Shown here: in pieces, positions 26,865 to 35,794 of the stretch
Layout: each line of letters opens with the position of its first letter
How positions within the stretch are numbered: the stretch's first letter is position 1
Assembly (NCBI RefSeq): GCF_011764585.1
Contig: NZ_AP022853.1
Span: 2,568,501-2,632,500 of the forward strand
Origin: Sulfurimicrobium lacus
GTDB lineage: Bacteria; Pseudomonadota; Gammaproteobacteria; Burkholderiales; Sulfuricellaceae
Direction of reading: 5' to 3'
DNA: 64,000 bases
Notes under the pieces: model-generated
What the model was told of the DNA's origin: nothing
Databases searched by the model: none
What the model saw: only the letters and a program-made list of their open reading frames with translations
Position numbers and translations under genes: made by a program

Positions 26865-28478
26865 CTAGTTCGCTTCGATGATGCTGAAGACCCACGGGTC
26901 CACCAGCATCATCATCATCATTCCGCCGGGGAAGGCATTGTTGGTCGTGATCTCACGCTCGTTATGCGAGTGCCACATATAGGCGAAGCCGGCTTCGTCG
27001 CTCGGGTTCCCGACCGTCCCTGATGGTGGAATCGGCGTGCTGCCGACAGCACGCGCCGTGGCATCCGGCCCGAGATAGGGACTGCCGCCATACCATGGGC
27101 CGTTGGCCAGGATGTTGGGGTCGGGCAGCGAGACGGGACCGCCGCTACCGACCTGGCCGAAGGGCTTCGCTTCCAACGGCTTCTTGTGGTCTGCGCACCA
27201 CTCGAAGTAGTTGGGCGCGGTGAGCGGCGCACCGCTGCCGGTGGTGTAGTAGCCGTTTGCGTCCGGTACGCAGGTATCGGCCGTGATGCCATCGGCATGC
27301 GCGTAGACGTCCCAGTTCAGGCCCTTGCCCGTCCACTGGAAAATGCCGTCCAAAGCCATGCCGGGCGTGGTGGTGGTGGTGAACAGCAGCGGGCCGGCGA
27401 GCTTGTTGGAAGATGGAGTCAGCAGCAGGTTGCCGTCGCGCGCCAGCACGCGGACGTGATTGCCGTGCTCGTGGAACGGGTGTTGCCAGCGGCCGGTGCC
27501 GATGACACGTAGCAGCACGAGTTCGCCGGGGTGCATGTGCGGGTTGCCGTTATACGGCTGGTGCGGATATTGCACCGCGTAGTTCGGGTCCATCAGGTCA
27601 GGCATGGACCGGCCGTTGACGATGTAGTACGCCGGCACGTACGGCTCGGTGGCGACGACCATGCAACCGGTCGGCTGCGTGCATGGGAGTGCCGCCTGGG
27701 CCTGGGCCTGCTGGTGAATCACGGGGTCAATTTCCGAAAACTGGAACAAATACTCGCGGTCATAGCAGGCTGCGGGGTGGTTGTACGCCGATGCGGCGAG
27801 ACGGAAGTCAGGGTCCCCATTCGGCAACGTCGCCGTCGCCCCGGCGGAATGAGCATGGCAGGTGGCGGGCAGATTGGCTGGCGTCGCATAGCCCGCCGGT
27901 ACACTGTTACCGTTGGTCGGCAAGACGATGAGCGCGCCGTAGAGCCCCATCTCGACTTGCAGGTCGCCCTGCGTGCCGCTGTAGTAGGCATGCGTGCCGG
28001 GTGTGCTGGCCACGAAGGTGTAAGTCACCGTCCCGAGGTTCGCTGCCTCTTGCGCGAGCAGGCCGGCGGTTCCGCCGGTCGCGGTCACGTTAAATCCAGG
28101 AAAAAGGATCGAGGTATTGCCTGCGGCTGCCGGCAGATTGTTGTGCAGGGTGACGATCACGATGTCGCCCTGATTCACGATCAGCGTGGGTCCGGGTAGC
28201 TGCATCGCCCCGGCCGGGCAACTGGCATTGGTAATCGTTGCCGGCGCAAACCCGTTCGGTGCAGTGTTGCAGCCATAGCCCCAGGAATAGATGCTCGATC
28301 CGTCGGGCTGGCTGATGTAGCCAGGTACGGCCGTCAGGTCGAAATTCGGCCCGGTGATGCCGGGTGCGGCTGCATGGGCGGTACCGACGAGCAGAGAAGC
28401 AAGGGCCGTCGCGGCAAGCAGGGCGAAATTTGCGATCCAGGTCTTGTTGATCCAGGTCATGTGTGTAATGTGACGCAT
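26865..28478 (-). CDS. Multicopper-oxidase-like protein with C-terminal copper ligands only, 537 aa
   Basis: A signal peptide (to about residue 36) is followed by an N-terminal cupredoxin domain that has lost the usual ligands: where HxHG is expected it reads LHNNLPAAAG, and the second site reads GTHAYYSGTQ. The C-terminal domain keeps HPFHEHGNH (residues 333-341) and WHSHNERE (His503 and His505), the latter with Ser where the type 1 Cys usually lies, then a run of five Met. So it can supply half of a trinuclear cluster but has no type 1 site of its own. AGGAGA lies six bases before the ATG. It sits 36 bases after the other MCO and 18 bases before the giant gene. Confidence 0.85.
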   Translation of the reverse strand: MRHITHMTWINKTWIANFALLAATALASLLVGTAHAAAPGITGPNFDLTAVPGYISQPDGSSIYSWGYGCNTAPNGFAPATITNASCPAGAMQLPGPTLIVNQGDIVIVTLHNNLPAAAGNTSILFPGFNVTATGGTAGLLAQEAANLGTVTYTFVASTPGTHAYYSGTQGDLQVEMGLYGALIVLPTNGNSVPAGYATPANLPATCHAHSAGATATLPNGDPDFRLAASAYNHPAACYDREYLFQFSEIDPVIHQQAQAQAALPCTQPTGCMVVATEPYVPAYYIVNGRSMPDLMDPNYAVQYPHQPYNGNPHMHPGELVLLRVIGTGRWQHPFHEHGNHVRVLARDGNLLLTPSSNKLAGPLLFTTTTTPGMALDGIFQWTGKGLNWDVYAHADGITADTCVPDANGYYTTGSGAPLTAPNYFEWCADHKKPLEAKPFGQVGSGGPVSLPDPNILANGPWYGGSPYLGPDATARAVGSTPIPPSGTVGNPSDEAGFAYMWHSHNEREITTNNAFPGGMMMMMLVDPWVFSIIEAN

Positions 28479-28514
28479 GGCTATTCTCCTATTTGCTGCT
28501 GCCGCAGGCCTTGG

Positions 28515-29996
28515 TCAGAGTATGTGGATCTCGGTCATCATTCCGCCAAAGTTCTCCGCGTCGTTCGACAGGTGGTCGAGCTGCGGCGTGTAGAGGTAGA
28601 AGACCGATCCGGCTGGATATTTAGTGGTGTCCGATGCATCCAGGATCACGTCGAGCGACTCGCCGCCGCCAAGGGTGATCGAGTTCGTGTCGTAGGCCAT
28701 GTTGGTGCCGTCCTGGTCGCGCAACAGCCTGGCGTTAAGGGCAATCACGTGCATCGGGATGCCGAGCGAGGCCAGCGTATGGAACTCGCTCACGTTAAGG
28801 TCCGAGATACGCAGCAGCGCCCTGCCACCCGCCGGAATGTTGATGAGGGCCGGCAGCGGTTGCGAATAACGCGACACACCGTCCGCCGACTGCGTGCTCA
28901 ACGGTTGCGGATTGATCGTGTCCGGGTAGCTCCTCCCGTTCAGCAGGAAGTACTTGTCCTTCAGGTCGATGAAGGTTTCCGGGTTGAAGGTCATGCCGAC
29001 GAAGTGGAAGTTCGGGTCGAAGCCGTGCATCTGGAGCGGGAACTCGACGTCGTAGGCGGTCGATCCGTCGCCGTCGTTGTAGGCGTACATCTTGTTGGCG
29101 GCGCGCGTCACACTATTGACTGGCGGCAGCGGCGTTGAACACAGAATGTCGTCGCCGCACTTGGTGCGCAGGTTGGTCTGCTGCGCAACCAGTCCGTTAT
29201 AAAGAGAGCTCCCCACCGCTACCCGATTCTGCCGCGGCCGCACGTAGATCTGGCCCACCATGCCCATCTGCAGGTGCTCGGGTGGGGTGATGTGGCAGTG
29301 CCAGAAATAGGTTCCCGCGTCGGGCGCCAGGTAGTAGTAAGTGAAGCTGCCGCCGATGTTGATGGCGACGGAGGCATCGGGCACGCCGTCGAAATACGCC
29401 GAAGCGTTGGGGTAGCCGTGAAAGTGAACGGTGTGCTGCTCGAACAGATCGGGACGCATGATCTGGCCGACGTTGGTCAGGGTAAGGAAGAACTCGTCAT
29501 CCTCATCGATCGCCATCAGAGGCGCCGGCGAGTTGCCGTTCAGCACCCCGACATCCATGATCACGCGCGGGTCGACGTGCCCGTTTATCTGGTTGGGGGG
29601 CACGGACATCGGATCAGGGGTGAGGCCGACCGCGCCATTAAAGGTCGTGGACGTGTTCGGTTCACCGACGCCTGGATCGGTTGGGGCGAGCGTGTTGAAC
29701 ACCGCTGCCGTCTGCGTGCCCGGCTTGCCATTGACCATATCGGCAAGGCCGGACAAGGGTCCGAAGGCGAACAGGTAGGTTTGCGTGCCGTCGGCCATGG
29801 TCGCGAAGCCATCGCCACCGGAGATTTGCTGGCACTTGATCAGTCCGGGGTGGGTCGGATCGACCGCGCTGCCATTCGGGTGCATCGTGGTCGTCTGCGG
29901 GCACTGCACGCGGAAGCTAGTTGCCTCGGCGGTCGTGGCAAACAAACACAGCAGCAACAGGGGCAGCAACCGCTCCAAGTTGGGAAAGTTCAACAT
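28515..29996 (-). CDS. Multicopper-oxidase-like protein with N-terminal copper ligands only, 493 aa
   Basis: The ATG at 29996 is chosen for AGGAGG eight bases upstream and the signal peptide (LERLLPLLLLCLFATTAEA). The first cupredoxin domain has HFHG (191-194) and HCHITPPEHLQMGM (His233, Cys234, His235, His241, Met244), which gives a type 1 copper site plus four His for a trinuclear cluster. The second domain lacks the partner motifs: HPxHxHG is replaced by EFHTLASLGIPMHV and the C-terminal HCH by DHLSNDAENF. This arrangement recalls two-domain oxidases and nitrite reductases with type 1 copper in domain 1. It is the first gene of the directon. Confidence 0.85.
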   Translation of the reverse strand: MLNFPNLERLLPLLLLCLFATTAEATSFRVQCPQTTTMHPNGSAVDPTHPGLIKCQQISGGDGFATMADGTQTYLFAFGPLSGLADMVNGKPGTQTAAVFNTLAPTDPGVGEPNTSTTFNGAVGLTPDPMSVPPNQINGHVDPRVIMDVGVLNGNSPAPLMAIDEDDEFFLTLTNVGQIMRPDLFEQHTVHFHGYPNASAYFDGVPDASVAINIGGSFTYYYLAPDAGTYFWHCHITPPEHLQMGMVGQIYVRPRQNRVAVGSSLYNGLVAQQTNLRTKCGDDILCSTPLPPVNSVTRAANKMYAYNDGDGSTAYDVEFPLQMHGFDPNFHFVGMTFNPETFIDLKDKYFLLNGRSYPDTINPQPLSTQSADGVSRYSQPLPALINIPAGGRALLRISDLNVSEFHTLASLGIPMHVIALNARLLRDQDGTNMAYDTNSITLGGGESLDVILDASDTTKYPAGSVFYLYTPQLDHLSNDAENFGGMMTEIHIL

Positions 29997-30531
29997 GGTG
30001 TTGTCCTCCTTTCCATCTATGGGCGCATTGCGCCCTGGTGAGAGCAAATCGCGGTTTATTCGCTGGCGGGCCGGGAATCAATTGGCCCATGGTAAATGCG
30101 AGTTCCGCGATTCAAGCCGTTCAAATCTTCAGTGTCTTTGCCCGGTTACTCTGCTACTGGATCGGTTCAGGCACTGATTACAAAATCCCAAAATTCACGG
30201 GTCACGCAGAAAACAAAACCCGTCAACATTTGTTACAAAGTATTCATGAATTTGTTTTTTATGGCTGCTAGGTAGATCACTCATTTCATTTCTGCGGAAA
30301 CCCTACTCTTGAGCTACCGTGCACTACCTCCACATTGCCCACCCTGCCTGCTTGATTACGTCGCTCTCTCCGCCATCCATTTCGCTCATATCTTCAAAAC
30401 GTTCGAATTGCGTCAGATGGGAATGATTGTCAACCACAAGCGAAATACGCACACTTAAGTCAAACCCTGCATTTCGCCATGGCCGGGACTTCACTTTACG
30501 GGTGGGGGTACTGCGGGGTTTGCTGGAAGAC
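29997..30531. other. 535-base gene-free region upstream of the oxidase cluster
   Basis: No convincing ORF lies here. It holds the leader of the first MCO gene, an inverted repeat at 30021-30035 and an AT-rich stretch (30170-30300) that probably contains the cluster promoter. No sigma-54 match and no copy of the inverted-repeat box of the kinase regions were found. The region also separates the cluster from the lytic transglycosylase gene that ends at 30532. Confidence 0.6.
30021..30035. promoter_or_regulatory. Perfect inverted repeat in the oxidase-cluster leader
   Basis: GGGCGCA, one base, TGCGCCC lies 25 bases upstream of the ATG at 29996, just ahead of the AGGAGG ribosome site. It could be an operator or a leader hairpin that affects translation. 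Confidence 0.4.
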
Positions 30532-31149
30532 TTACAGATCGACCTGGTACTTGCGATAGAAACCGAGCACCTTGGGCACGTAATCCCTGGTCTCGCGAAT
30601 CGGCGGAATGCGATTGCCGGACCTGACGACGGCGTTCTCTCCGGCGTTATAGGCTGCGAGCGCCAGGCTCAAGTCGCTGTTGAACATTTTCAGCAAGTCG
30701 CGCAGGTACCTTGCGCCGCCTTCGATGTTCTGCACCGGGTCGAATGAGTCGGCGACGCCATAGCGTCTGGCTGTTGCCGGCATGAGCTGCATCAGGCCGG
30801 ACGCGCCTTTTCTTGAAACGGCTTTCGGGTTGTAGTGCGACTCCACCGAGATCACGGCATGAAGCAGGGCACCCTCCAGGCCGTAGGTGCGGGCTGCATC
30901 ATCGACGATACGGTCGTAGCGGGCCTTGCCGGCAAGGGCTGACAGTACCTTCTGCTCAGCGTTTGGAGAGGACGCCTGCGCATTGTCTTTCTGGTCGGGA
31001 ATCAGTACCCGGTAGCGATTGTCCGCAGGCACGTTGCTCAGACTCACCGAGCCATCTTCTGCGGTATAGGCGTAAACGCCCGCTGCAGCCAGCCGGACCA
31101 AACCGCATCCGAGCAGAAAAGATAAAAGAACGCACCACAGAGCTTTCAT
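30532..31149 (-). CDS. SLT-family lytic transglycosylase, 205 aa
   Basis: A signal-like N-terminus (MKALWCVLLSFLLGCGLVRLAAA) is followed by a short DUF4124-like segment (VYAYTAEDGSVSLSNVP) and a lysozyme-like SLT domain: catalytic Glu in VISVESHYNP, then SRKGASGLMQLMPATARRYG and AYNAGENAV. It should cleave peptidoglycan in the periplasm with formation of 1,6-anhydromuramyl ends. Enzymes of this type often open the wall for secretion or pilus machines, and a type II-like operon begins 0.9 kb upstream on the same strand. The ATG at 31149 follows a G-rich site; an ATG at 31164 is possible. Confidence 0.88.
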   Translation of the reverse strand: MKALWCVLLSFLLGCGLVRLAAAGVYAYTAEDGSVSLSNVPADNRYRVLIPDQKDNAQASSPNAEQKVLSALAGKARYDRIVDDAARTYGLEGALLHAVISVESHYNPKAVSRKGASGLMQLMPATARRYGVADSFDPVQNIEGGARYLRDLLKMFNSDLSLALAAYNAGENAVVRSGNRIPPIRETRDYVPKVLGFYRKYQVDL

Positions 31150-31306
31150 CGCAGCCCCCCGCATCGAAACTTCGCTTCAACCTTACGCAATGTGGTTGTA
31201 CGTCACAATACGCTGGACACTGTATAGCAGGAGGGTGCTGCCAAGGTGTTGCAGTCCCTCGCGGCCCGCGCGGGGATTGTACGGAACATTCCTGGGCCTT
31301 GAGGCG

Positions 31307-31963
31307 CTAGCCGGCCAGCAGCCCCTTTTCGATCGCATAAGCGGTCAGCATGGACGCATTGTGCAGGTCGAGTTTCTTCATCAGGTTGGAACGGTGCTTT
31401 TCCACCGTCTTGACGCTCAGGCTGTAATAGTCCGCGATGTACTTGTTGGGGTGCCCTTCGGCCACCAGCTTCAGCACTTCCCGTTCCCGGTGCGTCAGCG
31501 TGTCCCACGGGCTCGACCCTGTCGCGCCCTGTCCCGTGCCCAGGTAGCCGTTGATCACTTGAGCCGATATGTCGGGACTCAGGTAGGTCTTGCCGTTCAG
31601 CACGCTGCGGATCGCCACGCGCAATTCGTCGTGCGTCGCGTCCTTGAGGATATAGCCGTCAGCCCCGGCACGCAGGCTTTCGTGGATGTATTCGTCGGTC
31701 TTGTGGATGGTCAGCACCAGCACCTTGGTTTCCGGGTAGCGCCGCTTGATGTCGCGTATCGCTTCGATCCCGTTCATCCCAGGCATGGTCAGGTCCATCA
31801 GCACCAGGTGCGGCGACAGCGCCCCGACAGCCTGGATCGCATCGCGCCCGTTGTCCGCCTCGCCGGCAATCTCGATGTCCGTGTCCTGCGCCAGCAACGC
31901 GCGCAGGCCGGCCCGCAACAGCGTGTGGTCTTCTGCAATCAGCAGGCGATATTTTTTACTCAT
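31307..31963 (-). CDS. NarL/FixJ-family response regulator, 218 aa
   Basis: The receiver domain (residues 1-125) has the acidic pair in LLIAEDH, phospho-acceptor Asp in LVLMDLTMPGMNG, Thr in VLTIHK and the Lys in YILKDA. The LuxR-type helix-turn-helix at the C-terminus has LTHREREVLKLVAEGHPNKYIA and SVKTVEKHRSNLMKKL. All phosphotransfer residues are intact. The gene follows the last pseudopilin gene by 48 bases, so it may be co-transcribed with the secretion operon. No kinase is adjacent; the HisKA_3-type kinase at 43422-44237 is the natural class of partner (inference). Confidence 0.92.
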   Translation of the reverse strand: MSKKYRLLIAEDHTLLRAGLRALLAQDTDIEIAGEADNGRDAIQAVGALSPHLVLMDLTMPGMNGIEAIRDIKRRYPETKVLVLTIHKTDEYIHESLRAGADGYILKDATHDELRVAIRSVLNGKTYLSPDISAQVINGYLGTGQGATGSSPWDTLTHREREVLKLVAEGHPNKYIADYYSLSVKTVEKHRSNLMKKLDLHNASMLTAYAIEKGLLAG

Positions 31964-32011
31964 GATTCACCCCCACAATGAAAACTCCGGGTTTAATTTC
32001 ACCCATATCCG

Positions 32012-32548
32012 TCACGGCTTCGTCACCGGTTTTATGCCAAAACGCACCGTTTTGCTCATGAACACCCAGTCGGAATACTTCATCTTGTCTTCGAAGCTGC
32101 TATCGGCAAGTCTGAAGTTGCGCTTCTTGATCGGTTCATCTTCAGAAAGGCTGTAAACCCCGAGAATTTCTCCGCTCGGCCCCTTGACCAGTCCCCACTC
32201 GGAACTGCCGGTGATCGGGTCGCGATAAATCTTTCTCAAATAACGTTGCGTGGCCGGCGTGCGCGGGTCTTTCAGCAAGTCTTCGAGGCTCACGGGATAT
32301 CGTGCGGAACCGCCTGACGCATGTCTCGAATATTGATTGAGCGCGCGACGGAACTGGTCGCCGACGAACAGCAGTTCGCGCTCCTTTTCACGCTGCACCG
32401 CCATGTGCCATACCTCCCCTGCCGAAGCGAGAACAACGCCGATGATCGCAATAAAGATCAACAGGGCGATATAGGTAAACCCCGCTACGGCAGACGGCGC
32501 ACGGTGGATGTCTTTCATGCCTGCGTATTTTTTGTAGCTCATGCGCAT
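32012..32548 (-). CDS. Minor pseudopilin lacking Glu5, 178 aa
   Basis: A basic leader ends in AG, then FTYIALLIFIAIIGVVLASA, the N-terminal helix of a type IV pilin-like protein. Position 5 of the mature protein is Ala instead of the usual Glu, a trait known from GspK-type tip pseudopilins, but the 178-residue length and the body (YPVSLEDLLKDPRTP, YRDPITGSSEWGLV) are GspG-like. It is the last of three consecutive pseudopilin genes, six bases after the previous stop. It probably caps or starts the pseudopilus. Starts at Met3 or Met11 are possible. Confidence 0.8.
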   Translation of the reverse strand: MRMSYKKYAGMKDIHRAPSAVAGFTYIALLIFIAIIGVVLASAGEVWHMAVQREKERELLFVGDQFRRALNQYSRHASGGSARYPVSLEDLLKDPRTPATQRYLRKIYRDPITGSSEWGLVKGPSGEILGVYSLSEDEPIKKRNFRLADSSFEDKMKYSDWVFMSKTVRFGIKPVTKP

Positions 32549-32554
32549 TTTGCG

Positions 32555-32932
32555 TCACCAGTCCTTGTATTCCGTACCGTCCCTTGCCTTGCCTGGCGCG
32601 CCGCTCTTCAAGTCGTACACGCCCCCTTTTTCAGGCACGTCGGGAGGCACGACGATCCACGTGGTGCTGCTGTCGGTGATGGGATCGACCGGGAGGCTGC
32701 GCAAGTACTTCTTGTTGACCAGCATGTCGAGGGAATCGGGATACTTGCCGTTGTCCCCGTAATACTTGTCCAGAGCCTGCCGTGTCAGGGACAGGTTATC
32801 GCGCAAGACGGTTTCCTTCGATTTTTCGATGCTCTGAAAGTAACGTGGCACGGCCAGGCTCAACAGCAGCGCGATAATCGCCAACACGACCAGCAGTTCG
32901 ACCAGGGTAAAGGCTTTGATTCGCCGGAACAT
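32555..32932 (-). CDS. GspG-like pseudopilin, 125 aa
   Basis: The short leader MFRRIKA is followed by FTLVELLVVLAIIALLLSLAVP, with Glu5 in place. The residue before the cleavage site is Ala rather than the usual Gly. The body has YYGDNGKYPDSLDMLV, LRSLPVDPIT and ends EYKDW, like major pseudopilins of type II-like systems. It lies between two other pseudopilin genes, 15 bases after the upstream stop. It should be cleaved by a prepilin peptidase, which is not encoded in the window. Confidence 0.85.
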   Translation of the reverse strand: MFRRIKAFTLVELLVVLAIIALLLSLAVPRYFQSIEKSKETVLRDNLSLTRQALDKYYGDNGKYPDSLDMLVNKKYLRSLPVDPITDSSTTWIVVPPDVPEKGGVYDLKSGAPGKARDGTEYKDW

Positions 32933-32947
32933 GGTTGCGGGCGCTCC

Positions 32948-33430
32948 TCACCAGTCTTTGTAGCTGATGCCGTTCAGTCCGACACCGCTCGACAACGAGT
33001 ACACGTCGTACACATCGTCGCCCGCTTCCGGGGAATCCGCGCTGCTGGCGTAGCTTCTCTTGCCCCAGGTTTCATCATTGGTATTGGCCGGATCGTCGGA
33101 CATCGGGTCGCGCGGAATGCGCCGCAGAAAATAAATCATTCTTTTTCCGTCCGGGTCGGTTTGATCGGGAACGCCCTCGACCAGCACATTCAGCGTTGGC
33201 GGGTAGCCGGTTTGCTGCATCGAGGTTTTCACGCGCCCTTCGTCCACGGCCTCCTTGTAGGCGTCAATCGCACTGCGAATCTGGCGCAGGTCCAGGCGAA
33301 GCTCCTGCTCCTTGTCGCGCTGCACGACCAGTTCCATCATCGGCAACGCCACGCTTGCCAACAGGCCTACGATCGCCACCGTGACCACCAGCTCGATCAA
33401 CGTGAAGCCTGCGGGGGCGCGCCTGATCAT
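32948..33430 (-). CDS. GspG-like pseudopilin, 160 aa
   Basis: The leader MIRRAPAG and mature start FTLIELVVTVAIVGLLASVALP are canonical, with Gly at -1 and Glu at +5. The body shows LRQIRSAIDAYKEAVDEG, YPPTLNVLVEGV, RRIPRDPMSDD and ends GISYKDW, a pattern shared with the next gene downstream, so these are probably duplicates. The start overlaps the secretin stop by four bases, so the two are translationally coupled. Confidence 0.87.
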   Translation of the reverse strand: MIRRAPAGFTLIELVVTVAIVGLLASVALPMMELVVQRDKEQELRLDLRQIRSAIDAYKEAVDEGRVKTSMQQTGYPPTLNVLVEGVPDQTDPDGKRMIYFLRRIPRDPMSDDPANTNDETWGKRSYASSADSPEAGDDVYDVYSLSSGVGLNGISYKDW

Positions 33431-35772
33431 TGTGTCACCGTGATGGCATGGGGCTCGGGAGCAGCAAGCGCCAACGATCCGCCACCGCTTGCTGCGGAAG
33501 TGATATTTCTGACCGATATCTGCGATGACGGGGCCGCAGCAGTCACTTCGAATACCAGCGTGACAACGCTACCGCCCCCACTTGCTTCACCCGTCCCCGA
33601 TCCGGACAGCCCCACCACGATGTTGCCGCTCTTCTGGTTGATCGTTTTCATGAGGTTCGATTGGGCATTATTCTGTTTCATCGCATCTCCTTCGATCACA
33701 TCGACCGCTTTCAATACGGCGGGGTCGTAGCTCACCTGGAAGCCCAGGCTTTTTGCCCCAAGCGGCGCTGAATTGTTGAGCGTCAGGCTGATCCTGTCGC
33801 CCACCTTCGCCTGGTTGGGGCCGTCCCATGAAAGAGCAACCGCTTGCGGCGCCGCGTCAGCGGGCGTTGCGGTGACCGGCGCTTTGGCTGCCGGTTGCCG
33901 GGGTGCCGGCACAACAGGCTGTGCAACGCTGGAAAAGCCGACGCTCCCGCTCGATTTCATGGTTAAGGCGCTACTGCGCAAAGTGGATTCCGTGCCGGAC
34001 CAATATTCCACTTCGCGCGCGTCCGGAAGGATATTTCTACCGACGATACGCGGGGTGATGGAAAGAACGATCTCCGACTTACTGGTATTGTCGCCATGGC
34101 TGGAGAACAAACGCCCCAGGATCGGCAGTTGGCCAAGACCAGGCACTTTATTGGCGTTTCTGCGATCCTCGTCGCTGATCAAGCCGGCAAGAATCTGGGT
34201 TTCACCGTCCTTGAGGCGCAACACGGTCGAGGCGTTGCGCGTGCCGATCTGATAGGCCTGCGTACCGGAGATGGGATTGTTGACCTGCTTGACGATCGAA
34301 CTCACATCTAAATTAATCTTGATAGAAACATCGTTGTCGAGATGTATCTCGGGCTCGACCTCGAGCTTCATGCCCACGTCCAGATACTGGACGCTGCCCG
34401 TTACCACGGGCGTCCCGGTCGAAACCGGAGTCACGGCGTTGGTGATCACCGGCACGCGGTCGCCGATCATGATCTTGGCCTTTTCATGGTTGCGCACGCG
34501 GATGCGCGGGCTGGCAAGCAGATTGGTGTCCGTGTCCTGCAGCATCAAGTTGAGCGCGAGACTCAACGGCGTGGCAGTGTAGCTCTTCAAGGGGGTGTGC
34601 AGGAGTTGTCCGAGGCTGCCAGGAACGTTTGTTGTGCTCTGCACGCCAGCGCTCGTTGTGAGCGTCGTACCCGTTGGCGAGGTCAGAGTCAGCGTATCTG
34701 GCCACTTGATTCCCAACTCGCTCAGGCGCGAGGTGCTCACCTCGAGCACTTCAACTTCCAGCATGACTTCCGGATCGGCAATATCCTGGTCGGCAACCAT
34801 TTTTTCCGCTAGCCGGATGGCCTCCGGCGTATCCCGCATCACGATGGAATTGGTTTTCTCGTTGATGAAGATATCCTTGGTCTTGAGCAGGGTTTTGATC
34901 ATCGTCAGAACCTGCTTGGGATCAGCATTGGTGAGGTGAAAGCTCCTGATCTTGAGGTCCTGGTAATCCTTGAGTTTGGCTGGCGTATTGGGGTAGATGA
35001 ACACCGTGTTGTCGCTGATGATCTTTTTCTCCAGCTGGCTTTGCAGCAGGATTAAATCGATGGCATCTTCCACCGACACATCCTTGACGAAAATCGAGGT
35101 TTTGAGGTCCGCCCTCACATCCTTGTCGAGCAGGATATTGATCCCGCTGGTGCGCGACAGGGCCTCGAACACCATCTTGAGGTTGGCGTCACGAAATTGC
35201 ATGGTCACCGGCTTCCTGAACTTTCCCTGCAGCGTCGGTTCGGCCAACAGCCCTTTCGCTGCCTGCTCGTCGATCTGCTGTTGCAGCAGGAGCGCCGGCC
35301 CATTCCTCGGGTTCTCCAGCAATACCGTCTTGAGCGCCGCCCGTGCCCCTTCCGCATCGCCCTTCTTGAACAGGCCGGTTGCCTCGGCGACGATCTTGGC
35401 ATGGCGCCGGTCCATGGCCAGCGAGGCCATGCCGTCCTTTGCGCCGTTGCTCTGCGGATCGATGCGCAGAGCATGTTCGTAGATTGCCTGCGCGGCATCG
35501 TAATGCTCCTGGGCTCGTTCGCTGTTCGCGTTCGCCAGCATGCGGTTGACGAGCTGCTCGCGGTAACGCGCCAGCGTAGTGCGATAGGACAGGTTCCCGG
35601 GTTCGGCCTTGGTGGCCTCCTCCAGTTTTGCCAGGCCTTCTTCGCTACGCCCGGCCTGCAGCAGCTCCATTCCCTCATCGTGCAAACGCTGCCCGGCACA
35701 ACCCGCAAGCATCGTCGCAGCAAGCAGGAACAGTATATTGTTGCCTGTGAAGTGCAAATTTAGCCTGTGCAT
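33427..35772 (-). CDS. Secretin (GspD/PilQ-like) lipoprotein with TPR and C-terminal cohesin-like domain, 781 aa
   Basis: The N-terminus is a lipoprotein signal (lipobox LAGC, residues 22-25). TPR-like helices follow (about 30-170), then a short N0/N1-type region starting FRDANLKMVFEALSRTSGINIL, the secretin core (about 330-590) with LLASPRIRVRNHEKAKIMIGD and GQLPILGRLFSS, a Pro/Ala-rich linker and a cohesin-like domain (about 655-780: GAKSLGFQVSYDPAVLKAVDV). The secretin should form the outer-membrane exit channel. Cohesin-like domains on secretins are known in some type II-like systems and may bind substrates or partners. The gene follows the PilP-like gene by 22 bases. Confidence 0.9.
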   Translation of the reverse strand: MHRLNLHFTGNNILFLLAATMLAGCAGQRLHDEGMELLQAGRSEEGLAKLEEATKAEPGNLSYRTTLARYREQLVNRMLANANSERAQEHYDAAQAIYEHALRIDPQSNGAKDGMASLAMDRRHAKIVAEATGLFKKGDAEGARAALKTVLLENPRNGPALLLQQQIDEQAAKGLLAEPTLQGKFRKPVTMQFRDANLKMVFEALSRTSGINILLDKDVRADLKTSIFVKDVSVEDAIDLILLQSQLEKKIISDNTVFIYPNTPAKLKDYQDLKIRSFHLTNADPKQVLTMIKTLLKTKDIFINEKTNSIVMRDTPEAIRLAEKMVADQDIADPEVMLEVEVLEVSTSRLSELGIKWPDTLTLTSPTGTTLTTSAGVQSTTNVPGSLGQLLHTPLKSYTATPLSLALNLMLQDTDTNLLASPRIRVRNHEKAKIMIGDRVPVITNAVTPVSTGTPVVTGSVQYLDVGMKLEVEPEIHLDNDVSIKINLDVSSIVKQVNNPISGTQAYQIGTRNASTVLRLKDGETQILAGLISDEDRRNANKVPGLGQLPILGRLFSSHGDNTSKSEIVLSITPRIVGRNILPDAREVEYWSGTESTLRSSALTMKSSGSVGFSSVAQPVVPAPRQPAAKAPVTATPADAAPQAVALSWDGPNQAKVGDRISLTLNNSAPLGAKSLGFQVSYDPAVLKAVDVIEGDAMKQNNAQSNLMKTINQKSGNIVVGLSGSGTGEASGGGSVVTLVFEVTAAAPSSQISVRNITSAASGGGSLALAAPEPHAITVTQ

Positions 35773-35794
35773 GTCAGATTCTCCCTGGCGGCAT

